Assembly (NCBI GenBank): GCA_903813345.2
Contig: CAIIXF020000008.1
Location: forward strand, 35,798,867 to 35,862,866
DNA from: Owenia fusiformis
Lineage: Eukaryota; Annelida; Polychaeta; Sabellida; Oweniidae
Direction: 5' to 3'
Length of the DNA stretch: 64,000 bases
Under the pieces are notes generated by a model. It was not told the origin of the DNA. It saw nothing but the letters and a program-made list of their open reading frames with translations, and searched no databases. The translations under genes and the position numbers were made by a program. Of this stretch, positions 47,201-59,459 are shown piece after piece (positions within the stretch are counted from its first letter, which is position 1; each line of letters starts with the position of its first letter).

Positions 47201-48890
47201 TGTGCCTCAGTGCAGGAATGCAATTGCTCACTCGCGATGTGGACGACTTTGGTTTGAATATGAAGAACTGTACTCCCAATATTTTTGCGTTCGATCTAGT
47301 TTCGCACTTTTTCGCGTTCCTAGTGAAATCGCGAAATTGTCTATTAAAATCCCCGTTGATTTGTGGATTTTTTTATTATCTGGGACTGCATTGCATTTTT
47401 TGCTTTGTAAAATGTTTGTCAAGTGTTTTTAGGCAACATGGGATAGTTTACAATATGTCTGTTTTAATAGCTTATTAGATCAAGTAAACCAAACAATTAC
47501 GACGTACAGTAATAAGGTGCAGCGTATCATTGACAAAGATGCGTAGAAGTAGTTGTACTTAGTGAAATTCGCGATATTTAATATCCGCGAAATTGTGATT
47601 TTTCAAAATTCGCAAAATTAAAACTTTGCGAAATGAACTGGAAGTACAGTACAGTGATCTTTTATTTTTCTAAACTAAAGTACCCTGTATTGTGCTTTGA
47701 TGTTAGGCAGAAAAAACAGATTATAACCATGTCAACTTAATATTAGAGCATTAATAACCTTGATGATTGTATGAAAATATAAAGATAACCTATATCCCAC
47801 ATAATGTGTTTTAAAGCGATGTGCAGGTTTAATCTAAAAGCCTCACTATGCATATTTTCAACATTTTTTGGCAAAACAAAGACTTACTTTTGAACTTTTA
47901 GTTTTTCCAATGGATTGACAAGTACCTTTATCTTTCATTAGACATCAAAAACAGCTCAAAAGGGCCACATCAAAGCTTATAATAAATGATTAAAAATATT
48001 TTTGATCTGTCAAGTTGTTATATATCAAGTTTTTACAAATGTCACTGAAAGATGGCGAAGTTGTTTGTAGTACATGATTCATTTATTTTTATAGAAGTGT
48101 ATGTCGGCATCTTTTAAATCAAGAGTTATTTAAAAACATGCATTTTGTCAAAAATGTGCATGCACTACTTAAGATTTCTGAACTTCAAATGCTGTTTTCT
48201 ATGTGACTTGTATCATATTTGATAGTGTGTACATAACATGTTTCAATGATTATTTTATCTTTTTTCCTTCTAAATTAAGCATAGTGGGCCTTTAATAGTA
48301 GTCTCATCTGATTAATAATTACAGCATTTTTTGTTTAAAGTTTTTCCTTTAGTTAATGATTCAGGTTCCAATGCTAGATTTATACATTTTAGAACTCCTT
48401 GTACTGTCGGCTAACGACACAAATGATTTTTAATGATGACAGTCAAATCAATCTGTTTTGCATATTTTCTCTTCAATGCCACTACTGCCATTTAGTATTG
48501 GCCTAAAACCTTCGTCTTTTATCTATCAGTTTTAGATATGTCCAAAGTCACAAAAAGGCTTTCATAATAACGCTGTCACAGTCATGCCAGGATCCTTGCG
48601 CAAATTAATAACATGCTCATGCTTGTGCCAGACCGTTGCAATATATACCGTAATATATGGATTTACATTGTCACATTTATAAAGTAAACATCCCAATCTT
48701 TGTAAATGTATCTCAGTAAACACAATACATTACATGTATATGGACTGATGACAAGGTGTTAAATACATTTTATATGATTTCAGAGGATGACGATGATGAA
48801 GAAGACAGCGAAGATGATGAAACTGCTGATCAGAATGGAGACTTTAAGGAACCTGAAGCCAAACGTCCAAGATCTGATGATGTCACATAG
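41256..48890 (+). CDS. GON7: GON7-like subunit of the EKC/KEOPS complex (two exons)
   Basis: Exons 41256-41460 and 48784-48890 join in phase 1 (CAA G / AG GAT) to 103 residues, close to human GON7 (100). The start is the ATG giving MGDIKVTIEIGGSKQVFIQP; the in-frame codon eight triplets upstream is GTG. The first half is predicted strand then helix (VDYKTVKQSLKTLQKSTND). The second half is very acidic (EDDDDEEDSEDDE) and ends EPEAKRPRSDDVT, matching the acidic tail and AKRPK end of human GON7. GON7 caps the LAGE3-OSGEP-TP53RK-TPRKB complex that makes t6A in tRNAs. Sequence conservation in this family is low, so the call rests on length, layout and tail. The 7.3 kb intron carries an LTR element. 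Confidence 0.68.
41611..46594 (-). mobile_element. LTR retrotransposon, young, apparently non-autonomous
   Basis: Two 261 bp LTRs (41611-41871 and 46334-46594) look identical by eye and have TG...CA ends. TTATG lies on both sides (41606-41610, 46595-46599). On the minus strand a TGGAACACCCTTC primer-site-like stretch follows the first LTR, and a purine run, GAGGGGGGTGAG, precedes the second, so the element points leftward, against GON7. The 4.46 kb interior has a gag-like short frame near 45896-46171, an internal duplication of about 150 bp (45690-45960) and an acidic frame at 43442-44017. No reverse transcriptase or integrase is recognisable, so it looks incomplete. LTR identity implies recent insertion. 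The LTR clade is not assigned. Confidence 0.88.
46595..48783. other. Remainder of the GON7 intron
   Basis: Holds a fragment at 46683-46790 (AATAGCCTGACAACGGT ... ATCACTTGGTCCTCGTTTC) that is also present at 8911-8990, and a SINE-like relative at 47115-47208. No further exon is seen. Confidence 0.5.
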
Positions 48891-51321
48891 TCAAACATTA
48901 ACATGCTTATTTTGATATGAAGGATATTTTTTAATCTGATACTTTTGGATACAAAAAGTCACAATATGGAAAAGTCCTTTGAGGACTTACATTTAAATAC
49001 AGTATATATCCTCCAAGCAGGGGTCCAGACATCATTCACTATGAACTGCTGAGTTTGGAGGGTGATGTTGCAAGGACATTCTCTTGAGAATGAGAATAAA
49101 CAATTGTACGTACAGCAGATGTTACATACACCTGCATCTACATGGGACACTGACTCTAATGGAGGAGAGAGATCTTGAAAATTAAAGGCTTATCACTTAT
49201 CTGTAGCTGTGTAAAGGCTGCTCAAAATTAATCATGTGTTAAATGTCCCCTCCAACCTAAGGTTTAGGCAATATTTCGAAACAAACAAATTGCTGAGATT
49301 TATGACTTAAATCCATTCAAAATGTCAACTGAAACTTAACAATTGTGTTCTAATATATCTAAGATCATATTGTTATGAAGAGTTCCTAGACTGTTAACTA
49401 CATGTATTTTACCAACAAAGAAAATACACTTCCCTCCATTTGTGGCAACTCGAAGTCATCTTTTTGTCACTAACCAAAGCCTGTTTAAGTTTAGCAATTT
49501 ATAATTCATCAAATGTTTAATAAACATCTGAAATATTGTAATAAAGAATAATTTTAGATTATATCAACATGGCGTGACAATCTCTAATGTGGATGGAAAC
49601 TTCAGTTTGCCAAAATTATGGTTGAGAGTGTACAATTCCTTAAGATGGGCAGTAGCCTTTGGTTACTAGCCTTGTGTTTATATATCTGAGATTTGTCACT
49701 ATTAAAACTCCTATACTGTATAGTCAAAAAGTCACTAGAGACAGGGCTTCAACTTCTACTAACCTTGTAAACTGATGTCCAGCACAAATATGTTCAAAAG
49801 TTTGCAAATACATGTAGACAGAAAACATAATTCAGATTGTTCCGAGATTCAATGTATGTTAATTTATTTCTCTTTAAACTGCAATAAAGTTTTGTACATG
49901 TATGTATATGAATATATTGGAAATATATAATTTTATATGGAATATATAAAATTGCATCTTATGTATGTTATACACAGCCAATCTCCAACAGTACCGTTCG
50001 ATACTGTTTTGACTACGTACCGAGAAATGTGGTATCGTATGGTACAGTACACTACAACAGTACTGTACGGTACTGTAAACACGGCACCCTGTGGCACCAG
50101 AGATATCAGAGTGTGGATTGGGTGCACAGTAAAACCTGTGAAGTGGAACAACTCTATAAGTGAAGCACTTTTGTAAGTCCAGCTATCATTACTTAATGTA
50201 AAAAATGAGCCTCATAAGGTGGAACACCTTCCGAGTGAAACAATATCTCGAGGAACCAATTTGTACCACTTACACACCATGTACACACTTACTTATTGTA
50301 TCTATATGCAATTGTTTACCATACATATAAAAGTATTACTTGAAATGAGATCAATAAAGGAAAATGATAAAAACAAATATTGAATGCTATGTTAGTTGGA
50401 GATCTAAATTGTTAATATCTGAAGTTAACTAACTTTACACATGTACATGGTTAGAACTATTTGTCATTAATATCAGTATATAATGAAATATTCATATTCT
50501 ATATTCCCCGAGGCTTCAAATAAATAAATGAGGTATATAACAGTATAACTATAGAATGGATGCACTGAACATGTATGTAACAGTCATCTTTGTACAATAA
50601 TTTACAATTTGTGCAGTATAGTTACAGCAAGTCTCTGTTAGACCATGCATTTGTAAATGTCTTGTAACACTAAACAGGGCAACTTCAGCCCATACACTAT
50701 TTGATCTTTGACTTAAATTTAGCCTCAGTCACATTTGCTCTACAGCAGCATACAGCAACCGTAGCTTCACAAAATGGATGTAGAAAATCTACATCGTACT
50801 GCTTATATCCTTATATTTTATGCTGCATATTTCTCGATTTTGGGAAGATACAGGCTCTGTACAGTTGCCATAGATCAAACGTAACTAAGGCATATTACAT
50901 GATAATTAATGTGTATATTTACAAAAGGAAAGGTACTCCCGTTTCCTGATGCCTGATGAATAATTTATTCTGTTTGGTCTAAATACATCATTCTGATTGA
51001 TCATTTTGTGGTTGACACTAATTATTGGAGACCATCAATGTATCAATAATGCGACTCTTCGACTTTTTAATGCACCACTAATTCAAATATAACCATGCCC
51101 CTGTGATATCATAAGTGTAACACATTTGTAAGTGTAACACATTTGTAAGTCTGTAAGTGTAACAGCTTTGTAACTGAAATTCTTTCCAATGTCCAATGAC
51201 CAACTGACTTAAAGTTCAAAATGGTCCACTGTAAGCGAAACACCTCCCAAGTCGAACACTTTTTAGAGATACGAAGGTGTTCCACAAACACATGTTTTAT
51301 TGTAGAGTAGTAGTATTGATG
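48891..51321. other. Intergenic stretch between GON7 and CRY-DASH ends
   Basis: Contains a SINE-like relative (49669-49750, minus), a GTACCGTACAGTAC-rich inverted block (49985-50090), CAGTAAAACCTGT-family copies (50130-50300 and 51110-51305) and a palindromic-family copy (50711-50890). No gene is seen. Confidence 0.5.
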
Positions 51322-51431
51322 AGAACACTATGTTGAACTCTTAAGAACATTATGTTGAACTCTTAGGAACATTATGTTGAACTCTTAGGAACATTATGTT
51401 GAACTCTTAGGAACATTATGTTGAACTCTTA
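51322..51431. repeat. 22 bp tandem array ending on the CRY-DASH stop codon
   Basis: Five units of GGAACATTATGTTGAACTCT-TA. The final TTA (51429-51431) is the reverse complement of the TAA stop, so every unit begins, on the coding strand, with TAAGAGTTCAACATAATG. Confidence 0.9.
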
Positions 51432-54400
51432 CGTTGTTGGGTTAGAGTTCTGGAAGTAGAAGTCGATGCCTCTTTGATGTCCTCTCCCCCCACGGCTACT
51501 ATTCTGTCCCCCTCTACCTCTACCCCCTCCACGACCTGACCCTCTATCTGAACCACCCTGAAAATACAGCAAGTAATTAAGAGATTATTAAGCGTATGTA
51601 TAACTAGGTAATTGTGGCTGAATTACAAGGTTAAGTATTCTCCAATACAAATGGATACAGGGTTCTCACTAGGCTTTTAGACTCCAGAGATTCTCCGGAG
51701 TCTAATGTCTTAAACCCTCTTGCTCCAGAGTCTAATAGCTTTTCCGGAGTCTAAAGTGTTTTTTCCAGAGTCTAATTTTACATTTTTGTCACATTATTTG
51801 CGGTAAAACTCTTGAGAAAATACATAAAACTGGATACAAACAAGGAATAGGAAGTCAGAAACCTTTTAGAAATAAAAATTGGGAATAAAATAGCAAGATA
51901 ATCTGAAGAAGTATGTAGTAAAGTATACTAATAGGATATCTCTGATCTCACATGGGGGAGAAGTAGTCGCGATACCACTACTAGATACCACAAAAAAATT
52001 CCTGGTGAGAGCCCTGGGGTAGGTTGGCAACCATAAGTACTGAAGCTGTAATTGCACTTTGAAAGTTAATAGCTTAAATGTAGAGACTCAGGGTACATCA
52101 ATTTTATCAAAATAAATGACTGTAGTAAAAGAAATAGTAGATTAATGCATCAAGAGAAACTCCATTTTTAGAAATTAATGTACAGTTAAAAAAACATGAT
52201 AGCAGTATACATAAAACAAGGCATTAATATACAAAATGTTAACACCTGCCATTTGTTACAGATGCCAAACACCAACCACTAAACACCAGCCTCCAATCAG
52301 CGCCACTAAAAAGTTGGAGACTAACAATGTCACCAGTTGTGGTGACATAACAATGTTAACATGCACACAAAACCTTACCTTTTTACTGTGTCGGCTCCAC
52401 TCAGGGGCAACCACTATAGGATTAGGGTATGTGTTGCCAAGCTCTATATTAGCATTAGCCAGTTGCCCTGTAGATAGAGCCCAAGGGGTGTGCACATCAC
52501 CAGTCTTGAGATTCTCCAGCTCAGGCACCCAAAGTCTCACATACTCTCCCTAGATAAAAATAGAATTTACAATAAAATATACAATATAATATGTTAATAA
52601 AATCCTATGATAATTCAGGTCTAATTCTATGAAGCTGAATTCCATGGGAGTTTAACAGATTTTAATAAACAGTACAACAAATTAGGTCTAGTCCTCAAAT
52701 CCCTACTTCGATGCGAGGTTCATTGATTTTCCAAAGTAAAGACTGGAATTGGAACACATCAGTGAGTGAGACACATCCCTTAATACGGATGAAACATAAC
52801 TGTGAACAGTCCTAAGAAGCCCATGACACATTGTTTTAATGTTTAGAGTCATGTTTTATCCATTTTAAAACTCTTCTAAATCAGAGATGATCTCAATACT
52901 ATACAACCTGGATATTTTAAGGTAAGAGGGTAACATGGCACAGCTATGATAACAGAAAAATGTGCCAAATTTTATCAATACAATTATCACATCCTACATT
53001 TTGATTTAACATGAATCTGTACTATGGGTATTACCTGGGGGTCGTAATCGAGTCCCTGTTTCACCATGTTGAACTTCCTGTCTTGACGGGGGTCATTGCC
53101 AATACCAGCGCTATATTGCCAGTTGCCATAGTTACTGCATACATCATGGTCAATCTAAAATAGTGTAAGTTTATCTTTTGTACTCTTATACCCTATAAAG
53201 GGTGAATTGAGAAATCAATAAACAAAAAAGGCTTTCTCTAATTTGGTATATGAATGTTTATAATGCAAATACAATTGACCTAGTGCAATATTGCAGCTGA
53301 GAAATTTTTCCACTTTGAAAAGCTTGAATCAGTGTTTTAACTAGAATAATATGCAATTATAAAATTTCATTTGGTAAGATATTGCACCATTAAATCAGGT
53401 TGCTTCGTAAAAATATGCAAATACATATTCACATGCAAAAAACTCTCTAATCTGAATACTACTGGCCAGTACTGGGGTCAGCCAAAAGTGTTCGGAATAG
53501 CATGTGTTCACATTTCAGGATTTTCTGAATATGTGAGTCAAAAGTGTTTGGAATAGCATGTGATCAAATTTCAAGATTTTCTTAATATGTGAGTCAAAAG
53601 TGTTCGGAATAGCATGTGATCAAATTTCAAGATTTTCTTAATATGTGAGTCAAAAGTGTTCGGAATAGCATGTGATCAAATTTCAAGATTTTCTTAATAT
53701 GTGAGTCAAAAGTGTTCGGAATAGCATAGTGTTCACACTTCAAGATTTTATTAATATGTGAGTCAAAAGTGTTCGGAATAGCATGTGTTCACATTTCAAG
53801 ATTTTCTTAATATGTGAGTCAAAAGTGTTCGGAATAGCATGTGTTCACATTTCAAGATTTTCATAATAGTATGTGAGTCAAAAGTGTTCGGAATAGCATG
53901 TGTTCACATTTCAAGATTTTCATAATAGTATGTGAATCAATGGGAGATAAAAACTTGAACCGAGAAGAAGTGTTCACACAAAGAGGTATTTGGATTAGAG
54001 AATTCAGTGTTCAGATATACAGGTTTTACAGCAGATGTAAATTGTACTGTCATGTACTACCTTAATTACTTACCAGCATTGATTCAAACCATTCTGCTCC
54101 CATCCTCCAATCCAGCTTCAGATCTTTAGTGAGAAAACTAGCAACATTCTGAAAATCAAAATTCATTGTGTAAAAATAAGGCATATGCAATTAGATCTTC
54201 GGGGGATCAAATCCTTTTATTCTCTTATTGGAATTTTATTGGAACCAAAAATATTTTAAATCTGACCAAAGGCTTGTATTCATCCAGTTTAGCTCTATAT
54301 TTAAGAAATTTGAAAATTATACAAAATCTGTACATTTTGACGTTGGACTATTTAAAGAGATCAACAAAATGTAGACCAGAATTTTATGAGGAGATACAGT

Positions 54401-57400
54401 GGTTGTTGGCTCCCAGTAAGCCAAGTAAGATCAAGTACAGTAAAACCTGTCTTATCCGAACAACTCTAGGACTAGCCAAAAGTGTCTTGATTTGCAGGTG
54501 TTCACATTTCAAGGTTTAATTAACATGAAGTCAATGAGAGATAATAAATTTGGGACAAATAAAATAGGTGTTCAGATATACAGGTTTCACTTTACACTAC
54601 AGCTTACCTGTCTGCCTCTGTTTGACATGAAACCAGTAGCTGCCATCTCTCTCATGTTTGCATCAACATAAGGGACACCTGTTCTACCCTCTGAAATATA
54701 GTAACAATACGAGAGACTCATATAAAAACTTTTACCATTGTTTAATAGACAGTCAGTGAGAACACTGGTTTTTTAATTGGATGGTGTCATATTGTAAGGA
54801 AATGATTTATCTTTAAAATGATATATTATACATAACATGATTTAGCATATAACATATGATATTTCTTTAAAACTTGAGTATTGATTTTTTGACCCACCCT
54901 GTATACTAAATCATTAGAATGATCAATGCCTAAATTCAATGAAGAAAGATTTTTAAAGAAAACAACCTGAAACTCTTAATCATTAAGAAATAAATATAAA
55001 GAATGTGGGATGATATAAATAATTTCAAATAATTGAAATACAGTCAATTAACCTGGCATAATTGACACTGCTGCTTAGTAACCAACAAACAAGAATTTCA
55101 ATGAGTTATTTCTGTATGGGATGAATTTAATCTTTTTCTTCAAATATGTATACCTTGCTAAGTTGCTATGCTGTATATTAAAAGTATTGTTTTACCTTTC
55201 CAAGCTTCAAATAGCTTTTGGTCTCGTTTCCACTCAATGTGCTTCCCCATTACACCTGTAAGAATGGATAATGTAATTACACATTGAACTGCAATTTGAT
55301 AGTACCAATTCAGTATGATACAAGGCATTAACATGCAAAATGTTACCACCTGCCATTTATTACACTTGTAACTCACTTATATTTGAAAAAGGTAAATAAA
55401 GATACAATACAATACAGACAATGACAACCAAACACCAACCACAAAAAGTTAGAGACTATAAAAATACTTCACCACTTCTTGTGGTTGCATAAAAAGTTTT
55501 CCACTCTTGGGTCTAATAAGCTTATTTTTAGCCTACTCGTAAATTTCTTTTGACTCACCATCTAAATAGAAAAGTTTATCTCCATACTTCAGTCCAACAT
55601 ATTTAAAGTAGTCGCGCCACAACAGTTCAAATACAACCCAATATGTGGACTGGTTTGATGTTCTCTTTGCCTCATATTTCTTTAGTTCCCAATAGATCTG
55701 TCGTGGAGATAAACACCCATGTGCCAACCTAAAATATAAATTTATGAATAATTATGTTTTATGGTCTCCAACTTATTTGTGGAAGGAGTTAGGCGATTGG
55801 TGCTAGGTGTTTGGCGGTCAGCATCTGCAACAAATGGCAAGTGGTGACATTTTGCATATTTTATGTCTTGTTCAATTCTTACTGTTGTGAGTATATGAAT
55901 CATTTACAAAATATCAACATGACAAAGTTGCACCACCTGGTTTTAAATATGTCTACCAAAGTGTAACAATTGTTACAGATGCCAAATGCTGATACTGAAC
56001 ACCATTCACAAAAATTGAAGCTATAAAAATATGTTAACAATTCTCGAGTGTGACAAAATGTTAAGATTATTCTTTCACATGTTATAGCAATTGTAAAAAA
56101 ATATGACATTTGCTTGTTGTGGTGATACTTTCTGATAAAGTTTGTCATCCTCAAAAACTCAATATATCATCCAAGAAATATCTCTTGTCCTAATTATCTT
56201 ACCAAGTTGAAAATTTAGTTGAATAGTCTGATCCGACCATTCCATTGCGTGTTTCCTTGTAAACAGCCACACTGTCAGTCTCCCAGAGGTATTTATTGAG
56301 TCTATCTAAGGCACTGGTCTCTCCGCCAGAGAAAGGAAATGCAGATCTTTCATCAGGTGCGATTTCTAAATATATCAAGTGTGGGATTTAAACATTAAAA
56401 TGCATTATTAATGTGTTAGACCATTTATGAGTTACAGTGTGTGCAGTGAAACTGCATTATGATTGGTCAAGAATGTTAGGAAATGATATCTTATTTTTCC
56501 AGTGTTTCCATGCATTTAGATAGACTAATAAAACACTGATATTAAGGTTTTATTAAGGTTTTACTACACTTACCTGGTACCCCTAAGTCAGACATTGTGG
56601 GAAGTTGCTGTGGGTCAAGTCCAGAGGGTAAGGGCAGGAGTCTGCCAGGCATGTTTTGTAGGGCCCGGACCTTTGAAATTTTCTCAACTTTGGCACGAAA
56701 TTGTGAATACACATCAGGAAGACTGAAATGAAATGTTTATTCTTCAGTTTCAAGACTCAGAAAAATTTGGTTGAAATGCACTGGGAGGTACATGAAAAGA
56801 ATGTCACAATTAAAGCCACAGGTGTTTTGCTCGTACCTTTTTAGATAATAAAGTTATCCTCATTATTTTAAGTCTTTCCTTATTCATTTTTTGCATCTTG
56901 TATCCTGATTTTACCTGTTAGCTGTTCTAAATGGTATATCATCTTTATGGTATAATGTAGAACCCCAAAATGTTTCAACAGGTACTCCAAGTGCTTTAAG
57001 GGCATGTTCAACATCTGTTTCTTCTTTGGTGACCTCTTCCTGCCAAGCGAGGGATACATTATCTTTGCCTATGACCTCGATCAGTTCTGATATAACAGTC
57101 TCTGGTTTCCCTTTTCTTATCAACAGATTGCTGGAAATATCAATTTCAGTATTTCATCATTTTTCTGCATGGCCACTCCAAGTGCTTCAAAATGATTGAA
57201 TCACGAATCTTAGTTGGAACCCATATGTAACACTGCAACAATTTAGATCATGTATGTACATGCATTTATAAATAATATGATCATTAAACTAGAGACAATT
57301 GTATGTATAGGTAAAGTAAAATCTGTAAAGCCAAATGTCACTGGGATCAGTCAAAGGTGTTTAGATCTTATGTATTCACATTGAGGGTCTTTTAAGTATT

Positions 57401-59235
57401 TGGCAGATTTAAAAATGGGACAAAAACAGCATTCACATTGAGAGGTATTTATTGTTCCAATCTACATGAGTAAAGGTTTTCTATTACCATAAATGTACTT
57501 CTCATTGCCTTTTGTGACATAAACTAGGATCAAAACTCAGGTATTCAAAATTCACAACTCCATACTGGAGAAACAGGTTCTTTGTCAGTTAAGTTTATGG
57601 ATAGTCTGGATACCACAGGTGATTGAAAATGGGAAGTAAGTTTTGGAATAGTAAAGTCTTGTAAGTCCACCCTTTCCCCCCCCTGTCCTCTTATATAGTC
57701 GGTGACTTTTTGAGTAATTAAATATAAATATCCATTTGTGTTACATGTATTTGTTATAATAAAAAGAAATTCACCCACCTTCCTTTTGATTCAAATGTAT
57801 TTTTCAAATCCGCAAGACTCTCGAGTAAGAACTTTAGTTTATGGGGTCCTGTTTTCTGTAGGTTGAAATGGTATGTTTCTTTGAAGTGTCTTGGGTCAAA
57901 ACAGTAGAGGGGCACAAGATACTCTGCATTTCGACATGCCCAGCATAGTACCTGAAATATAAAGGGTAGGCCCATTTGAAGTGCATGAAAGGGGCATTTT
58001 TTCAAAATTACAATACATGCATACACAACTATATGTTATCAATATGCTATCAATTTGCTATCAATTTCTAATTTTTTCTTCAACATGTATTGTAATGACT
58101 TCAGTATGAATGAAATGTCCCTTGGTCTTCTGGTCTTGGATTGGGATATTGGTTCTTGAATGGTGGGGGGAAAGGGGGTATTAGACAGTGTTTCTTTTCA
58201 CGTTAGATCATGGTTTTGGGCTATATGGGGTTTGTTTTTCTTGACTGTTATGCACTTAGAGTTTGCTTTTTCTTGCTAAGTTCCATTACAACTTTTGGTC
58301 CTTTCCCTTTGGCACAAGTGCTTATATATGTATGTAGCGCCAAAATATCAAAAGTTAAATAATAAACACTCTACCTAATCTACAAGATAACTACATGTGC
58401 ATGTACCATCATGGGCTTTCTTGAAAGGCCATGGTTCCACATGGTCTTGTTATGACCCTCAATAGCAATTGTCAACTTTGGGAAGTCTGTTGGCTGAAGT
58501 GGCTATAGCCCTTTGGCTAGAGCTGTAGAGTGTCAGTCTAGTGAACAGAGGGTCGGCTTGATTCTTGGCCTGCTACGGGGCACTTTTTTAGCAGTGTGTT
58601 AATTTAATTTTAGGAACAATACAAAAAACAACTACTGTCCCACTGAATTTAGCACAGTCCCCTTTCAGGTCTAGTTTCTAGCTCATTACACTATAGCTCC
58701 CCTTTACGAGTATGCCCAGGGTCGTTAATTCGAGTCAGATGTATGATTCACTGTGACGGGATAAGGATTCGCCTTTGTGAATCTGAGTTACGATGGGACG
58801 TCGTCTTTCAGGGGAGATGGCGTAATGACCCTTGAAACTGATAATATACGTCCATATTGCTACTAAGGTCTTGCAAGTCCTTTGGTCTTGGCTGTAGTGG
58901 CTACCAGCCCTTTCCATATTCTATTGCCAACCCACTGACTAGAGAACTCGAGTAAGCTAGCCCCTTCCTTTGCTGTTTGGCTAAAGCAGAGACATATAAA
59001 ACAAGGTGCCCCCTGGGTTATAAGAGTGTGGGGCTGTCGTCCAGACACATTTGATTTATGTGTTTGCAGGACGGCCTCAGTCATACTCTTTCTACAGAGG
59101 GAGCATGACTGAGCACCTGTGTACAAAACAAATGAACTTGGAGTCAAGATAAAAAAAACAACCAACCTGATTATCGTGATATCTCAGGTCATTCCTCAGC
59201 AAATAGATAATTGTACGTGCACGCTGTACTGACAT
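51429..59235 (-). CDS. CRY-DASH: DASH-type cryptochrome/photolyase (complete, 12 exons)
   Basis: Exons, 5' to 3': 59235-59167, 57951-57779, 57130-56915, 56722-56574, 56365-56203, 55728-55559, 55255-55196, 54690-54608, 54148-54074, 53154-53035, 52549-52379, 51557-51429. Phases match; 1578 nt, 525 residues. Start [20 protein letters not shown] is the photolyase N-terminal strand. [89 protein letters not shown] and [15 protein letters not shown] are the conserved DASH/FAD-domain blocks. The C-terminus is an RGG-rich tail ending GIDFYF, typical of animal CRY-DASH. Family knowledge: a blue-light FAD/MTHF flavoprotein that repairs CPDs in single-stranded DNA. The RGG tail suggests nucleic-acid binding (inference). 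Confidence 0.95.
53440..54035. mobile_element. CAGTAAAACCTGT-family element with an internal 56 bp array
   Basis: The right end ATACAGGTTTTAC (54029) and phrases GGGGTCAGCCAAAAGTGTTC and GAATAGCATGTGTTCACATT mark the family. About eight 56 bp units (53485-53935) carry GTGAGTCAAAAGTGTTCGGA. It lies in CRY-DASH intron 9. Confidence 0.65.
54435..54593. mobile_element. CAGTAAAACCTGT-family MITE, short copy
   Basis: CAGTAAAACCTGTCTTATCC opens it and ATACAGGTTTCACTTTA closes it. It carries the same ACTAGCCAAAAGTGT and GTGTTCACATTTCAAGG phrases as the array at 53440-54035. It sits in CRY-DASH intron 8. Confidence 0.65.
58490..58590 (+). mobile_element. tRNA-derived SINE head, probable
   Basis: GGCTAGAGCTGTAGAGTGTC resembles an A-box region. 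CTAGTGAACAGAGGGTCGGC followed by TTGATTCTTGGCC resembles the anticodon-to-B-box part of tRNA-like SINEs. The spacing is approximately right, but the B box is diverged. It lies in CRY-DASH intron 1; the tail is not delimited. Confidence 0.45.
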
Positions 59236-59376
59236 AGTTTATTTCAATTCTGCCTAGATCAGATTCACAATCAGACGAACTTGTGTAGAATGAGGAACAT
59301 CTAAACTTAACTGTACTGCAGTAACACGTTTGGTCAGCGTGACCTTGTTTGGGTTTTATAAGGGAATTCCCTATGT

Positions 59377-59382
59377 CACGTG
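59377..59382. promoter_or_regulatory. CACGTG E-box upstream of CRY-DASH
   Basis: GTCACGTGAT lies 142 bp upstream of the CRY-DASH start codon. The CACGTG core is bound by bHLH factors including CLOCK/BMAL and USF/TFE types. The motif is short and its function is inferred. Confidence 0.3.
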
Positions 59383-59459
59383 ATCTAATTTGGGAAACTT
59401 ACATACTGCAGATTTTACTACCTACTCTTATAAAACTCGCAGACACTCTATAGTATCTA

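Noticed and set aside
49933-50176. Opposed frames of 72 and 79 codons
   Set aside because: Both are products of a GTACCGTAC-type inverted repeat and show no conserved motif.
53371-53556. 61-codon frame in CRY-DASH intron 9
   Set aside because: It overlaps a CAGTAAAACCTGT-family element and its tandem array.
58490-58590. A functional tRNA gene
   Set aside because: The A/B-box-like parts are diverged and no acceptor stem closes; a SINE head is more likely.
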